DNA of 40,322 bases, taken from the IMG/VR virus record IMGVR_UViG_3300009180_001960, positions 1 to 40,322 of that record. One strand, written 5' to 3'. A program made the position numbers and the translations under genes. This DNA comes from a virus. Positions within the stretch are counted from its first letter, which is position 1; every line of letters begins with the position of its first letter. A model generated the notes under the pieces. That model ran no database searches, was not told where the DNA came from, and saw only the letters and a list, made by a program, of their open reading frames with translations. Positions 39,927 to 40,322 of the stretch are shown here, piece after piece.

Positions 39927-40322
39927 TTTTCATCCATTCATAATTGTTAATTAATTTTAATGCATCTAGATTATTGAAATTATCCAATCCATATTGCTTG
40001 CCTAAGGCAGCGCCATGTAGCGCATATTCTCCATAGCGTCTATCTTTACCCACCGTGGTCCATACACGCAATCTTTCTTCTGTTTCGGCGTGTGTAGTTG
40101 TACCTTGGTATAAACTAGAACTTAATTTAGCACATTCTCTAAAAGCACTGCGCCAAGTGCCAAATTCATCAGAGTTAAAACTTGTAACATTACTGACTTT
40201 GTTAATATATTTCAGTTTACCTAATCCTGTGGTCAAGTCCACTTTCCATGTTTCTGCATCTAATAGTAGTTTGCGTGGAAATAATTTAACTCCGCCCCAT
40301 CCGTATTCTAAATCATTAATAG
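39898..40322 (-). CDS. GT-A-like DxD protein, tandem paralogue 3, 5' end outside the window
   Basis: The frame is open through the right edge; a GTG at 40242 is internal. The visible 141 codons begin INDLEYGWGGVKLFP, matching INGLVYGHGGIKL of the other two, and include TWRSAFRECAKLSSS and GEYALHGAALGKQYG. The DxD half lies beyond the window. Confidence 0.62.
   Translation of the reverse strand, partial: INDLEYGWGGVKLFPRKLLLDAETWKVDLTTGLGKLKYINKVSNVTSFNSDEFGTWRSAFRECAKLSSSLYQGTTTHAETEERLRVWTTVGKDRRYGEYALHGAALGKQYGLDNFNNLDALKLINNYEWMKNEFDKFYKH

Overview
The window is AT-rich (by eye about 35-40% GC), densely packed phage DNA with many ATGA or TAATG start/stop overlaps. It most resembles a T4-like marine myovirus that infects a Gram-negative bacterium. 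The evidence is a T4 RNase H-type 5'-3' exonuclease, ThyX, a MoxR ATPase paired with a VWA metallopeptidase-like protein, FolE and QueE, tail-fibre-like proteins, host sigma70-type promoters, and T4-like late boxes (TATAAATA or close variants). The exact host cannot be read from the sequence. No tRNA, rRNA, CRISPR array or insertion sequence was found.

Layout. (1) 1-8.1 kb, plus strand: sugar and cofactor metabolism. It holds an MDR dehydrogenase (cut by the left edge), a GT-B glycosyltransferase, a short UDP-glucose-dehydrogenase-like enzyme, GTP cyclohydrolase I, QueE and S-adenosylmethionine synthetase, with small unknown or fibre-like genes between them. (2) 8.1-20.1 kb, plus strand: the nuclease, a 2-oxoglutarate oxygenase, many small phage genes, MoxR/VWA and ThyX. 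This region carries a series of near-consensus sigma70 promoters, often fused to the stop codon of the previous gene. One unrelated minus-strand gene interrupts it at 16.9-17.9 kb. (3) 20.1-22.0 kb, minus strand: a tail-fibre or adhesin gene with a Pro-Thr linker. (4) 22.0-38.3 kb, mostly minus strand: ten radical-SAM enzymes. With them are an SDR-like reductase, a nitroreductase-family protein, a second 2OG oxygenase, an SGNH-like protein and a 77-aa unknown. Two of the radical-SAM genes are on the plus strand. (5) 38.3-40.3 kb, minus strand: three tandem paralogous GT-A-like proteins, the last cut by the right edge.

How the genes may work together. The ten radical-SAM genes plus queE make eleven AdoMet-cleaving enzymes in 40 kb, and the same window encodes its own AdoMet synthetase. 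Gene overlaps suggest that most of region 4 is cotranscribed with the reductases, the oxygenase and possibly the GT-like genes. I infer a phage biosynthetic or modification pathway, acting on a sugar, lipid, peptide or nucleoside. Its substrate cannot be identified from sequence. This array is the most striking feature of the window.
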